NCBI GenBank assembly: GCA_016710785.1
Contig: JADJUE010000009.1
Span: forward strand, 62,001 to 126,000
DNA: 64,000 nucleotides
Reading direction: 5' to 3'
Origin: Candidatus Epilinea brevis
GTDB lineage: Bacteria > Chloroflexota > Anaerolineae > Epilineales > Epilineaceae
Position 1 is the stretch's first letter; each line of letters begins with the position of its first letter. Below are positions 42,540-53,466 of the stretch, in pieces. Position numbers and translations under genes: made by a program. The notes beneath the pieces are model-generated. The model was not told where the DNA came from. It did no database searches and saw only the letters and a list, made by a program, of their open reading frames with translations.

Positions 42540-42934
42540 CGCGTGGGCTCGATGAACAGGTCATTGAGGGCCAGATACGGCAAATAGACGGGCAGGGTCA
42601 GCGCCAACCCGATGGTGGGGCTGGGCGTGGCGCTTGGACTGGGACTGGGGCTGGGGCTGGCGAAGGGCGGGGTGGCGCTGCTCGTGGCCGGGCGTGTCTT
42701 GGTCGGTGTAGGCGTGAACTGGCTGGGGGTAGGAACATCGGGCGGCAAGGTGGGAAACGGCTCGGTAGGGGCCAGGGTCGGAAAGGGCGGCGTCGGTGGC
42801 AGCTGCCAGGGCCGGTCCATCGCCTGCAACGCATGGGGTCGGACACCGGACAGCCCGGCCGACAGCAAGGCCGTGGCGGCAACGATGGCCAGGGGCCCCA
42901 GCCCCAGCCACGCTCGGCAGCTCCGCGATCCCAT
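42536..42934 (-). CDS. Small exported Pro/Thr/Ser-rich protein with LP tail
   Basis: 132 aa: a signal or anchor segment (LAIVAATALLSAGLSG), about 60 residues of Pro/Thr/Ser (TPTPTKTRP, SPSPSPSPSA) and the end TLPVYLPYLALNDLFIEPTR. It is essentially nothing but an export signal, a linker and the LP tail. No globular domain. Located between the propeller gene and lipB. Confidence 0.75.
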   Translation of the reverse strand: MGSRSCRAWLGLGPLAIVAATALLSAGLSGVRPHALQAMDRPWQLPPTPPFPTLAPTEPFPTLPPDVPTPSQFTPTPTKTRPATSSATPPFASPSPSPSPSATPSPTIGLALTLPVYLPYLALNDLFIEPTR

Positions 42935-42952
42935 TGGTGCCCCCGGCGGAAC

Positions 42953-44257
42953 CTAGCGCGGGCTCGCGGGTAGGGTCATCGTGAGCGGCCGCGGCGTGAC
43001 GTTGGCCGCCGCGCGTAGCTGCTGCTCGGTATTGCCGCGGTTGAGCCAGGGCAGGAAGATGCGCGTGGTCTGGCCGAGCTCGGACACGTCACGCACCCAC
43101 AGGCCGCCTTCGCCGCCGACAAAGAGCAGTTCGCAGCCGGCATCCAGAGCGGGTTGAACCAGCTCCATCACCGAAAGGTAGACCCGGCTGGCGGCGGCCG
43201 GTCGATCGAGGGTGGTATCGGGTTCGAGCGGCCCGCCGAGGTGTCGCCAGCGGAGCCCGCCGTCCTGGCTGACCCACAGGCCGTCGCCCCAGACCGTGGC
43301 GAAAAGCGTGTCGACCCGCGTGGGGCTGTACGCCAGGTCGGTGATCTGGTCGGCGGCCAACGGCGAACTGCCGGGGAAAGTGGCCGCGCCGAAGGTCAGG
43401 CCGCCATCGACCGAGGTCAGTACGCCGCGCGACACATTGGCTCCGGGCGCCGGGGTGACGACGGCGGATGGGCCGAGGCCGACGGCGACCCGCAGCGGGT
43501 CCAGGGGGCTCACGCTGAGGCCGGTCACCGTGGCATAGCGCAGGTCCAGCGACGGGCTGCTGCCCCGATGCTCCCAGCTGCTGCCGTCCGTACTGGTCCA
43601 GATGCCCGCCCGGTCCGTCCCCAGCCACATGCGGCCCCGGCCATCCGTGGCCGACGCCCACGCCGCGCGCACCGGCTGACCGCCGGCATCGCGCACGTCG
43701 CTGCTGGCCAGAACCCAGTCGCCGCCATTGGGGCCGGCCGCGTCCCAGCGGTAGATTCCGGGGGTCTGATCAGGGCGTGTGGCCAGGGTGAAGACCTCCG
43801 CACCGGCCCCCATCAGCCGTGACGGCCAGGCGGTCAAGGTGCCCTTGGGGGCGAAGCCCGTGGGGCTGGCGGCCAGGGCCCCGAACAGGTTCCGGTCGCC
43901 GAAGCCACTGGCCCAGGCCAGGGTGTTGGGATGCGAGGGCGTCATCAACAGGTCCGACAGGCGCTGGCCTTCCAAGGTGTTCAGCGCGGTCAGCGAAGAA
44001 CCCTCCATCGCCGCCGACAGGGTCTGCCAGACGTCGTTGGGCGCATCCCCCCAATGGGCGGATGCGTAGATGCGGTCGCGACCGGCGCTCAGCAGGTAGA
44101 CAGAGGCGTCGGTGCGGTCGGCGCTGAAGGGAACGCGATGCCAGCCGCCCCGCGAGCAGGCGTCGTCGATGGCCCCTTGGGCCTCGGCCGCCGGCGTTGC
44201 GTAGGCCAAGGCGATTCCCGCGACGGCCAGGGCAGCGAACCGGGCTCGCGCGGTCAT
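42953..44257 (-). CDS. Exported beta-propeller protein (sortilin/Ycf48-like repeats) with LP tail
   Basis: 434 aa. Signal peptide ending about TPAAEAQG. Repeats of BNR/sortilin type (GIWTSTDGSSWEHRG, GVLTSVDGGLTFG, GLWVSQDGGLRWRHLGG) indicate a seven-bladed propeller. It ends with TRIFLPWLNRG followed by about 28 residues. No catalytic motif. ATG overlaps the stop of the preceding 1120-aa gene as ATGA, so the two proteins are probably made together. Confidence 0.8.
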   Translation of the reverse strand: MTARARFAALAVAGIALAYATPAAEAQGAIDDACSRGGWHRVPFSADRTDASVYLLSAGRDRIYASAHWGDAPNDVWQTLSAAMEGSSLTALNTLEGQRLSDLLMTPSHPNTLAWASGFGDRNLFGALAASPTGFAPKGTLTAWPSRLMGAGAEVFTLATRPDQTPGIYRWDAAGPNGGDWVLASSDVRDAGGQPVRAAWASATDGRGRMWLGTDRAGIWTSTDGSSWEHRGSSPSLDLRYATVTGLSVSPLDPLRVAVGLGPSAVVTPAPGANVSRGVLTSVDGGLTFGAATFPGSSPLAADQITDLAYSPTRVDTLFATVWGDGLWVSQDGGLRWRHLGGPLEPDTTLDRPAAASRVYLSVMELVQPALDAGCELLFVGGEGGLWVRDVSELGQTTRIFLPWLNRGNTEQQLRAAANVTPRPLTMTLPASPR

Positions 44258-47200
44258 GGCAGGCTCCGGCCAGGAGGCGTCGGCGTGGCCGACGGGGTCG
44301 GCGGCGTCCAGGTGGGTTTGGGTGTCGGATTGGGGACGTTGCTGGGCTGGGCGGTGCTGCCACCGGACACCGGCCCCTTGTTGTCCTTGTAGCGGACCAT
44401 GAGCTCATAGAACTCGTAGGGGTCGAACTCATTGGCCCCCGGTCGACCGTACACCTCGATCCAGATGGTCCGCGTCACGTCCGCCCGGAACTCCACGATC
44501 TCCTCGCCGTCACCGCTGCGATGCTTGTAGGTCGCGTCATTGCATTGACCGGCGCCAGCCAGGTTGCCGACGTCCATGTCGTAGTCATGGTCGTCGGGCG
44601 GCGTCATCACCACCTGGTAGTAGCCGACGCCGTCAGCGGTGTTGAACGGTCGCAACTCCACCTGGTACCAGTCCTGGTCGCTGGCCGAACTGAGGGTCGC
44701 CTCCAGCGGGTCCTCCCATGGGGCAGCCCACTTGAGGATGGTGGCATAGCGGCAGCTGTTGTTGGCCGCGGTGTTGTCATAGTCATCGCGCTTCGGGAGC
44801 CGCGTGCGGGTCGGCGATGGCGTCAGCGACGGCCCCACCGACGGTGTCGGGCTGGGTTCCAGGGTCGTCTGGGAGACCGCCAGGCCGTAGCTGGCTTCGC
44901 TGCCGAAGCGCGTGCCGCGGTTGTCCACGGTGACCAGCACGCGGCCGTTGCCGCCGGCGCGGAAGAGGATCTCGGAATCCAGGACGTTGCCGTCCTTGTC
45001 GTCGTTCCAACAGCCGAAGTCCGGATGTACCGACAGGCAGGTGCTGCCTTCGGGCAGGTCGCCGGCCGCGATGAGGGTGTCCACGCCCGGTGCCAGCTCC
45101 TTGGTGCTGATCCTGTACCAGCGGCCGCCCTTCACCTCGAAGCTTGCCAAATCGATGTCGCCCTTGTAGCAGGACTTGTGCGTCGCGGCCTTGCCGTCGC
45201 CGCCGAGGTCGGGATAGACCTCGCGCTCCTGGCCGCGGTAGTTGTCGGGCTCGAACTCGTCCCCGCAATCACCGGCCCCGGCCCCGGCCCCGCCCGGTCC
45301 GCCGCCGGGGGCGTTCTTGGGCGTCGGCAGCGGCGTGTTGGTGACATCGGCGGCCGCTTCGGGCGTGACCGTGAGGGTGGCGGTGGCGTCGCCGCCCGGC
45401 GTGGGCAGCTCCAGCGTCGGCGCGAGCGGCGGGTCGGTCGGCACCGGCGTGGGCGGCGGCAACGGTTCAGAGAGCCACTGGCTGCTCACCGTGTAGGCGC
45501 CGGTCTTGGGGTCGACGACCACGATGCGCTGGGCCGGGCCGGTGGGAATGGAAGCGTCGGTCAGGCGGACCGGACTGCTGTAGGACCCGCTGCCGCCCAT
45601 GGGGATGGGGATCTCAGCGAGCAGATGGCCGACCGTGGTCGGGTCGATGTTCTCGTTGTCCAGCTGCTGCTGCGCCACCAGGCGCACCTGCAGCTGACTC
45701 CCCGGCTGCCAACCATTGCCGCTGAAGATGGGGGTCCAGGGATTGCTCAGATCCACCTGCACGGACCCGCCTTGGGTATCTTGGGGTCCTCGGGCCACCA
45801 CCACACTGATCTGTCGGGCGTTCAGCTTGGTCGGTGCCGCGGGATCCGCGTTGCCGTAGGCCACGATGCGCTTCCCGGCCACGAGGGCATCCGCCTCCGC
45901 CGGCACGCCATCGACCAGGATCTCGGTGATATCGGACAGCACCAGGCTGTCGAAGACGCCTTCACCGGGGGCGACGTCCAGGGTGATCACCCGGCCGGCC
46001 ACAGCCGCGATGGGGCCTTCGGCTTTCAGCTCCGCCGGGTCCACCACCGCGACCTCGCTGCCGTCGCTTCCCGTGGCACAGGTGGCGCAGAGCGCGCCGG
46101 CGGATGGTAGGGTCACCATGGCCAGGCTCTTGCTCTTCTCGATCTCGCGCACGTTCGCACGCCGCTCCGTCTTGGCGCCGGTTTCGCCGACGCTCGTCTG
46201 GCTGGGGAAGAAGGTGTAGACATGGTCGTCGGTCTCGGCAAGCAGGCGCTGGCAGATACTGCCGCCATGGGGCTCCCGGTCACCGAGGTACAGCAGGACC
46301 CGGGGCAGGTTGCCACCGTCGCACATGTCTGACTGCGCTTGAACACGGCCGGTGCCTGCGATCAAGGTGGCCAGCGCCAGCGACAAGCCGCCGGCTACCA
46401 GCAGGCCGCGGCGCCGCTCTTCGGCTTCCAAGGGGCGCAGTCGGGCCAGGAATGGCGACGCGCGCAGATAGGTGCCGGCGCCATTGAGCACCGGATAGCG
46501 CAGCCTCCAGGCCACCGGGGGCTCCCAGGCGGCCAACGCCGTCCCCATGTGCCGCGCCAGGAGGGCCAGCGGCCAGAGCAGCCCCGCCAAGGCCAGCACC
46601 AGGGCGCCACGCAGCCAGAGGCTGCCTCCGCTCATGAGGCCGGTCATGAGGCCCAGGACCCCCGTGCCCGGCAGCCCGCGACCGATGGCCCAGCCACCGA
46701 CCTTCAGGATGCTGGGGATGAGGATGAGGACGAACAAAGCGGTGTAGGTCAGGAAGAGGCCGGCCACCACGACCGGTCGCCAACGGGGTCGAAGGACATC
46801 GGTGAGCATCCGCTCACCGAAACGCCACAGCAGCGCGATGGGCAGGACGATGAGCCCCGCGACCACCAGCAGGCCGATGATCAGGAGGGGCAAGGTCAGA
46901 GCCAACCTGAGCAGGATGGGCAGGACATCGACCAACCCGGAACGCAGGTTGGCCGGCTGACCGAAGGAGACCAGCCCGTCCACCTGCTCTCGGAGGCCGA
47001 AGCCGTCCAGGAAATACGAGGATCGGTAGCGCCAGCCCCAGACCTGCAGGGCGATGAGGATGGCGGTGAAGGCGATCACCAGCGTGCGTGCCGAGACCTG
47101 CGGCAAGGTGAGCCCGCCCGGAAGCGATGGCGCCCCGATGCGCGGCCATGCGACAGGGGCGCTACGCCCCATCGGCAGAACGCCGATGTCGCCCATCGCG

Positions 47201-47616
47201 GTCGCCCCGACCAGCTCAGGTCGCCTGGCGGCGGCGGGCGGGGCGCGGTCGATGATGGCCAAGGCCAGATCGACGTTGTCCAGGCTGGCGCCATCCAACT
47301 CCGCACCGCTCAGGTCTGCCCCGGCCAGATCGGCCCAACCGAGGTTGGCCCGGCCAAGGTCCGCTTGACGGAGGTTGGCGCCGCGCATGATGGCCCAACG
47401 CACGTCCGCCTTGCGGAGCACGCTGGAATGCAGGTCCGCGCCCTCCAGGACAGCCCAGCGAAGGTCTGCCGCAGAAAGGTCCGCACGGCTGAGGTCGACA
47501 CCGCGCAGGTCCAGACGGCTCAGGTCCGCGCCACTCAGGTCTTCGCCGCTGAGGTCGGCGCGCGGCCCCTCAGGCTGGCTGATACGGGCGAGAATGTCTT
47601 CGCGGTCTAAGGCCAT
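44254..47616 (-). CDS. Pentapeptide-repeat / multi-TM / large extracellular protein
   Basis: 1120 aa. Residues 20-120 are an unbroken array of twenty pentapeptides (A-[DN]-L-x-x), a quadrilateral beta-helix on the cytoplasmic side. About five hydrophobic stretches follow at roughly 178-195, 232-264, 281-303, 334-353 and 404-420, then some 700 extracellular residues: a Cys-containing region (LCATCATG), a DUF5666-like beta region, a TPT linker (about 740-790) and two domains resembling the bacterial pre-peptidase C-terminal type (DEFEPDNYRGQ; WYQVELRPFN). First gene of an operon with a promoter at 47733-47760. Function unknown. Confidence 0.75.
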   Translation of the reverse strand: MALDREDILARISQPEGPRADLSGEDLSGADLSRLDLRGVDLSRADLSAADLRWAVLEGADLHSSVLRKADVRWAIMRGANLRQADLGRANLGWADLAGADLSGAELDGASLDNVDLALAIIDRAPPAAARRPELVGATAMGDIGVLPMGRSAPVAWPRIGAPSLPGGLTLPQVSARTLVIAFTAILIALQVWGWRYRSSYFLDGFGLREQVDGLVSFGQPANLRSGLVDVLPILLRLALTLPLLIIGLLVVAGLIVLPIALLWRFGERMLTDVLRPRWRPVVVAGLFLTYTALFVLILIPSILKVGGWAIGRGLPGTGVLGLMTGLMSGGSLWLRGALVLALAGLLWPLALLARHMGTALAAWEPPVAWRLRYPVLNGAGTYLRASPFLARLRPLEAEERRRGLLVAGGLSLALATLIAGTGRVQAQSDMCDGGNLPRVLLYLGDREPHGGSICQRLLAETDDHVYTFFPSQTSVGETGAKTERRANVREIEKSKSLAMVTLPSAGALCATCATGSDGSEVAVVDPAELKAEGPIAAVAGRVITLDVAPGEGVFDSLVLSDITEILVDGVPAEADALVAGKRIVAYGNADPAAPTKLNARQISVVVARGPQDTQGGSVQVDLSNPWTPIFSGNGWQPGSQLQVRLVAQQQLDNENIDPTTVGHLLAEIPIPMGGSGSYSSPVRLTDASIPTGPAQRIVVVDPKTGAYTVSSQWLSEPLPPPTPVPTDPPLAPTLELPTPGGDATATLTVTPEAAADVTNTPLPTPKNAPGGGPGGAGAGAGDCGDEFEPDNYRGQEREVYPDLGGDGKAATHKSCYKGDIDLASFEVKGGRWYRISTKELAPGVDTLIAAGDLPEGSTCLSVHPDFGCWNDDKDGNVLDSEILFRAGGNGRVLVTVDNRGTRFGSEASYGLAVSQTTLEPSPTPSVGPSLTPSPTRTRLPKRDDYDNTAANNSCRYATILKWAAPWEDPLEATLSSASDQDWYQVELRPFNTADGVGYYQVVMTPPDDHDYDMDVGNLAGAGQCNDATYKHRSGDGEEIVEFRADVTRTIWIEVYGRPGANEFDPYEFYELMVRYKDNKGPVSGGSTAQPSNVPNPTPKPTWTPPTPSATPTPPGRSLP

Positions 47617-47732
47617 GTCAGGCTTCCAATCTGGGCATCTGATGATCGGCCGGCCTGGTCCGTCGGCTCGGTTGTCCCGCCGATTGCGGGACCAACCACG
47701 GGCAGGTGCGCGTGACCGACAGGGCGGCAGGC

Positions 47733-47760
47733 ATTATAGAGGACGAAGAGAGGCGCGCAA
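47733..47760 (-). promoter_or_regulatory. Promoter of the pentapeptide-propeller-lipB operon
   Basis: TTGCGC (47760-47755), 16-nt spacer, TATAAT (47738-47733) on the minus strand. Predicted leader of about 110 nt; GGAAG lies 6 nt before ATG 47616. The -35 region almost touches the gpmI stop. Confidence 0.7.
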
Positions 47761-47763
47761 GCG

Positions 47764-49422
<1,659 letters not shown>

Positions 49423-49466
49423 GCCTTGGCTCCTTGCGGACCGACCCGCATCCGACCGACGGCTGC

Positions 49467-49481
49467 GCGCATCGGATGCGC
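49467..49481. promoter_or_regulatory. Palindrome upstream of gpmI
   Basis: GCGCATCGGATGCGC: seven perfectly paired bases on each side of one central base, 45-59 nt before the gpmI ATG. It could be an operator or a transcribed hairpin. No repressor is implied by the neighbourhood. Confidence 0.35.
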
Positions 49482-49540
49482 AACAATGCCACCGGCGCAT
49501 GAGCGGCGGCTGAATCGGTCCTTGGACATGGCTGAGCCGT

Positions 49541-50239
49541 TCAGCGGTCTCCGCGCCGCCGCTGGGTCAAGCTGCGCACCACCACGTCCTCCAGGAACAC
49601 GCTGGCCTCTGCCGTCGGGTCCATGACCCGCTCCGCGCAGCGTTCCAGCACGAAGGCCTCCGGCCAGCGCTCGGCATCGACCAATTCTGGGAGGTTCTGC
49701 AGCAGGCCCTCGTTGAAGACCTTGCGGTCATCCTCGTCCAGCACCAGCCGACAGGCGGCGTCCGCATAGGCGTGGCGCAGGGCGGGATCTTCGGGCAAGG
49801 GCCCCAGGGCCAACAAGACCTTGCGACGATTCACGTTGGTCAGTTCGTAATGGCTCAGATCGAGTTCGGCAGCCAGGCTGCGGCTGAGGTCGTCGAAGGC
49901 CGCCGGATCGCCCTGGAACCGCTCGTCGAGGGTCGCGGCGTGCCCTTCGAGGGCGCTGCGGGTCTGGGCGACCAGCTGCCGCTGCCGCCAGGCGTCCACG
50001 AGGCTGCCTTGGATCTTCTCCGGGATCACATCGCCCGACAGGTTGCGCCCCGTCAACTCCTTGTAGAGCTGGCGCATCTCGTCCATCTCGGGTCTTCCCA
50101 TGGCCTCCAGACGCGCCAGCTGATCGCGAGCGCGATCGGCGCGCTCTGTCGACTGTCCCCGGTCGTCGGCCAGATGGCATTGCTTGTATTTCTTGCCGCT
50201 GCCGCAAGGGCAGGGATCGTTGCGACCAGGTTGGGCCAT
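49541..50239 (-). CDS. SEC-C motif protein with helical region
   Basis: 232 aa. Starts MAQPGRNDPCPCGSGKKYKQ then CH, a canonical SEC-C zinc motif at the very N-terminus. The rest is Glu/Arg/Leu-rich and helical (RARDQLARLEAMGRPEMDEM; DDLSRSLAAELDLSHYEL) with no known domain. Its motif is of the CxCx8H type, unlike the CC variant in the protein at 7463. Function unknown. Confidence 0.75.
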   Translation of the reverse strand: MAQPGRNDPCPCGSGKKYKQCHLADDRGQSTERADRARDQLARLEAMGRPEMDEMRQLYKELTGRNLSGDVIPEKIQGSLVDAWRQRQLVAQTRSALEGHAATLDERFQGDPAAFDDLSRSLAAELDLSHYELTNVNRRKVLLALGPLPEDPALRHAYADAACRLVLDEDDRKVFNEGLLQNLPELVDAERWPEAFVLERCAERVMDPTAEASVFLEDVVVRSLTQRRRGDR

Positions 50240-50366
50240 GATGTCACCGCTGGGCTTGGAAACGGCACCGCGCCCCTGCCGGCTGGCGGGAGGGCGCGGT
50301 GCGCGCTGAAGGATTACGGTGAATTCTAGGCCAAAGCGGCGCCTCGGGCCACCTGGCGGCTCGAAC

Positions 50367-51722
50367 TCACGGCTTGTCGGCGCCTTCCAGACAGCCGGCG
50401 CGCCAGAGCACGGAGTTGAACAGTGGGTGGAAAGGCACCCCGCGGTTCTGCAGATCCAGGCAGGTGCGGCGCGGGTTGGGTGGCCAGTCATGGCCCGGGG
50501 TCGGGAATGGGGGGGACCCCGGCTTGTTGGGGTTCTGCGGTAGATTCCAGCCCATGATCGCCGGCGGATTGGCCAGGGCCATGTCGATGAATGCCTGCGG
50601 TACCTTGAGTCGCGTGATCCGGCAGACGCAGCCGAGGGGCGTTTCGGGCACCAGCACTGTTACCTGCGGCACCGGGAAGGGCTCGCGGTTCTGGTTGTCG
50701 AAGCCGTCGCGGTAGTCGGCCGTAGCCTCTACGTTGGTCGGATGACGTCCGCCTTCCTGCGGGCGCACCTGAAAGCTAAGGGTATGTCCGGTCTCCGGCA
50801 CGCTGTTGAAGGTCCAGGTGAGGGTCCGCGCCGCTGGATCCCACAGGGCCGCTGGCTGCGACGAGCCGACGACGTACGCCATGTTGGCCGGGACCTTGTC
50901 GACGATGGTGAGGGTCTTGAAGAGCACGGTGGCCTTGATGATGCCGGCAATGCCCAGGAAGATGCTCTCCAGGTCATCGCCCGTGCGGCTCCAATGGTAA
51001 TGCGTCGGATCGCCGGCGATCTGGCGCAACAGGGGTTCGTCGATGTCACCCGCCGGCCCCAGGCCCACCGTGTGTACGGTGACGCCGGAGGCATGGATCT
51101 TGGCGATGATGGGGTAGATGGCGCTGAGCGGCGGCGGGCTTCCGGTGAACTGGTTGTGTTTGCCATCGGTCATGAAGACCAGCACCGGCTGGGCGTCCTT
51201 GCGGATCCCGGCGCTGGTCACCATCCGGTAGCCGGCATCCAGCGAATCCACCAGATTGGTTCCGGAGGCCGACGGGACGGCGGCGATGGCCGCGCGCAGC
51301 TTGGCCTGGTCTGAAGTCAGATAGGTCAGTTCCTCGACGTAGGCGTCGAACACGATGAGTCCCACCCGCACCAAGGTGGGATCCATGGTGTCGATGAAGC
51401 TCGTCGCCGCGATCTTGGCCGCCTGCAACTTCGTCGGCCCGCCTGGCGACGTGCGATCGTCCATGCTGCGCGAACGGTCGATCACCAGCACGACGTCGGC
51501 CTTGCGCTCCTGAATGGGGCAGCTCCCAGAGATCTTGAGGCTCACGGTCACCAACTCGCCCTTCGTGACCGTGTTAGGAGCGGCGGTCTTGTCCAGAACC
51601 GTGCTGCATTTCGGGGCTGGTTGTTGGGCGCCCGCCGGCCCAGGAGGGGGGCCGACCAGGACTCCGAGCAAGGCCAAGGTGATCGTCAGCAAAGCGATAC
51701 GGCTGCCGTAGGTCGATAGCAT
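50367..51722 (-). CDS. Exported von Willebrand factor A domain protein
   Basis: 451 aa from ATG 51722 (GGAG 6 nt upstream; ATG 51734 is also in frame). Signal peptide, then a short beta domain, then a VWA domain (about residues 85-270) with an intact MIDAS: VVLVIDRSRSMDD (DxSxS), the Thr in SGTNLVDSL and Asp in VFMTDGKHN. A DUF11-like beta domain follows (NMAYVVGSSQPAALWD to VEATADYRDG). The last 100 residues are Pro-rich with four Cys. Probably a surface binding protein. Confidence 0.85.
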   Translation of the reverse strand: MLSTYGSRIALLTITLALLGVLVGPPPGPAGAQQPAPKCSTVLDKTAAPNTVTKGELVTVSLKISGSCPIQERKADVVLVIDRSRSMDDRTSPGGPTKLQAAKIAATSFIDTMDPTLVRVGLIVFDAYVEELTYLTSDQAKLRAAIAAVPSASGTNLVDSLDAGYRMVTSAGIRKDAQPVLVFMTDGKHNQFTGSPPPLSAIYPIIAKIHASGVTVHTVGLGPAGDIDEPLLRQIAGDPTHYHWSRTGDDLESIFLGIAGIIKATVLFKTLTIVDKVPANMAYVVGSSQPAALWDPAARTLTWTFNSVPETGHTLSFQVRPQEGGRHPTNVEATADYRDGFDNQNREPFPVPQVTVLVPETPLGCVCRITRLKVPQAFIDMALANPPAIMGWNLPQNPNKPGSPPFPTPGHDWPPNPRRTCLDLQNRGVPFHPLFNSVLWRAGCLEGADKP

Positions 51723-51861
51723 CTTCAACTCCATGGGGCGGGTCGTCCGGGTGAGGGCGCCGGCAGGTCTCAGGTCAGTCACCTCCGGTCGGCTCTGCGC
51801 CCTGTAAGGGTTAACACCGGCACTGCGGCCAGCGTTTGATGAGATCTGGAGATCGTCGCGG

Positions 51862-53466
51862 TCAGCCATCGCCCGCATCCAGGCCGAGCGCCTGCCTGAC
51901 CCCAGTCCGGGAAACCTTGCCCGAGGCCGTGCGCGGCAAGGATGCGAGGACCAGATAGCGCCGCGGCCGTTTGTAGGCGGCCAGCCGTTCGGCAACCCAA
52001 GCGTCCAACCCACTCGGTAACGTCTGTGGCAACTCCACGGTCACGGCGTCGGAATACAACAGAGTCGGTACGATGGCCGCCCAGACCATGTGGCCCCAGA
52101 CCGGGTCTGGAGCGGCAACCACGCAGGCCTCCTGGATGTCCGGATGGGAGGCCAGGACGGCCTCTACCTCGGCCGGATAGATGTTCTCTCCCCCGCTGAC
52201 AATCAGGTCATCCCGCCGCGCCGCTACCCGTAGACGACCATCGAGATCGAGCCGGCCAAGGTCACCGGTGCGCAGCCAACCGGCCACCAAGGCCTCTGCT
52301 GACGCGGCTGGGTCGTTCAGGTAGCCCACCATCAGCCCTGGGCCTCGAACCCAGATGTCGCCGATCTGGCCTGCGGGCAGGCATTGCCCTTGCCCGTCGC
52401 GGATCTCGATCTGGGTCAGGGGAAGCGGCGGAGCAGCAACGCCCACGCCTTCTGAGAGGTCAGGATCCGCGTCTGGCCAGGTCGTCGCCACCTGGCTGCC
52501 GGCTTCCGTGAGACCGTAGGTCACGGCGACGGGCCAGCCTCGTTGCCGCGCCGCGCGCAGCAGGTCGTCGTCGGCCGCCGCGCCGCCGAGGAGGACCGTA
52601 CGCAGTCGCCGTGGCGGCGGCCCCGGCCAGATCTCCAGCAACATCCGCAGCTGGGTGGGCACCAGAGAGACCAGGGTCACGGGCCATTGTTCGAGTGCCT
52701 CGGCGATGTCAGGCGCCCTGCCGCTGCGGCTCAGGGCCATGGTCGTGCCGGCCAAGGTCGAGCGGACGATGATGGCCAGCCCGCCGACATGAAAGAGCGG
52801 CAGCGGGGCCAGCCAGATGTCGTCCGGCAAACATCCGAGACGTAGGGCGCTGGCGGCAGCATGGGACTGTAGGCCACCGTGGGTCAGGATGGCGGCCTTC
52901 AGGCGACCGCTGGTGCCGGACGTGAACAGCAGGGCGGCGCGATCGTCCGCGGTCACGCCGGCCGGCTCGGCGCGCAATGGGGCGGTGGTCGCCGGCGCCA
53001 GCGGCGCCCAACACATCGCAATGGTGTCCGCCGCGGGTCGGTCGCCGGCCATGACGGTCAGCGGTCGCGCCGTCAACCCGCTGACCGGGGCCGACAGCGG
53101 GTCGAGGTCCGCGGTCCTCTGCGATTGGGTCAGCAGCATCCGCGGATTCACCAGACGGCATTGCTGTCGCAGCTCGACGGGGCTGAGCCGGGTGTTGAAT
53201 GGGCAGATCACGGCTCCCAGTCGCCAGGCGGACTGCAGGGCCAATACGGCCTCCGAACCGTTTTCGAAGAGGCTCCCCAGGACATCGCCGCGGCGGAGAC
53301 CGGCTGCGGCCAGGGCGGCGGCCCAGCGGTCGGCGGCATCGGCCATTTCCCGATAGGTCCATGCGCCGTCGGCGGTGAGCAGGGCGTGGTGGCTCGGGCG
53401 CCATCCAGCGTTCTGCCAGAGGGGCAGGGTCGCCGCTGACCCGGCCGCGGGCAGCGGATCAACCAT
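51862..53466 (-). CDS. AMP-forming acyl-CoA ligase, MenE-like
   Basis: 534 aa, ANL superfamily. The phosphate loop is LLFTSGTSGRLKAA; the A5 motif YGLTEAGSQV; hinge GWLRTGDLGRLDLDGRLRV; ATP-proximal VSGGENIYPAEVEAVL; and the adenylation Lys in ASGKVSRTGVR. It makes an acyl adenylate and then the CoA thioester. Closest in style to o-succinylbenzoate-CoA ligase, but no menaquinone gene is near, so the acid is left open. ATG overlaps the fmt stop by 8 nt. Confidence 0.85.
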   Translation of the reverse strand: MVDPLPAAGSAATLPLWQNAGWRPSHHALLTADGAWTYREMADAADRWAAALAAAGLRRGDVLGSLFENGSEAVLALQSAWRLGAVICPFNTRLSPVELRQQCRLVNPRMLLTQSQRTADLDPLSAPVSGLTARPLTVMAGDRPAADTIAMCWAPLAPATTAPLRAEPAGVTADDRAALLFTSGTSGRLKAAILTHGGLQSHAAASALRLGCLPDDIWLAPLPLFHVGGLAIIVRSTLAGTTMALSRSGRAPDIAEALEQWPVTLVSLVPTQLRMLLEIWPGPPPRRLRTVLLGGAAADDDLLRAARQRGWPVAVTYGLTEAGSQVATTWPDADPDLSEGVGVAAPPLPLTQIEIRDGQGQCLPAGQIGDIWVRGPGLMVGYLNDPAASAEALVAGWLRTGDLGRLDLDGRLRVAARRDDLIVSGGENIYPAEVEAVLASHPDIQEACVVAAPDPVWGHMVWAAIVPTLLYSDAVTVELPQTLPSGLDAWVAERLAAYKRPRRYLVLASLPRTASGKVSRTGVRQALGLDAGDG

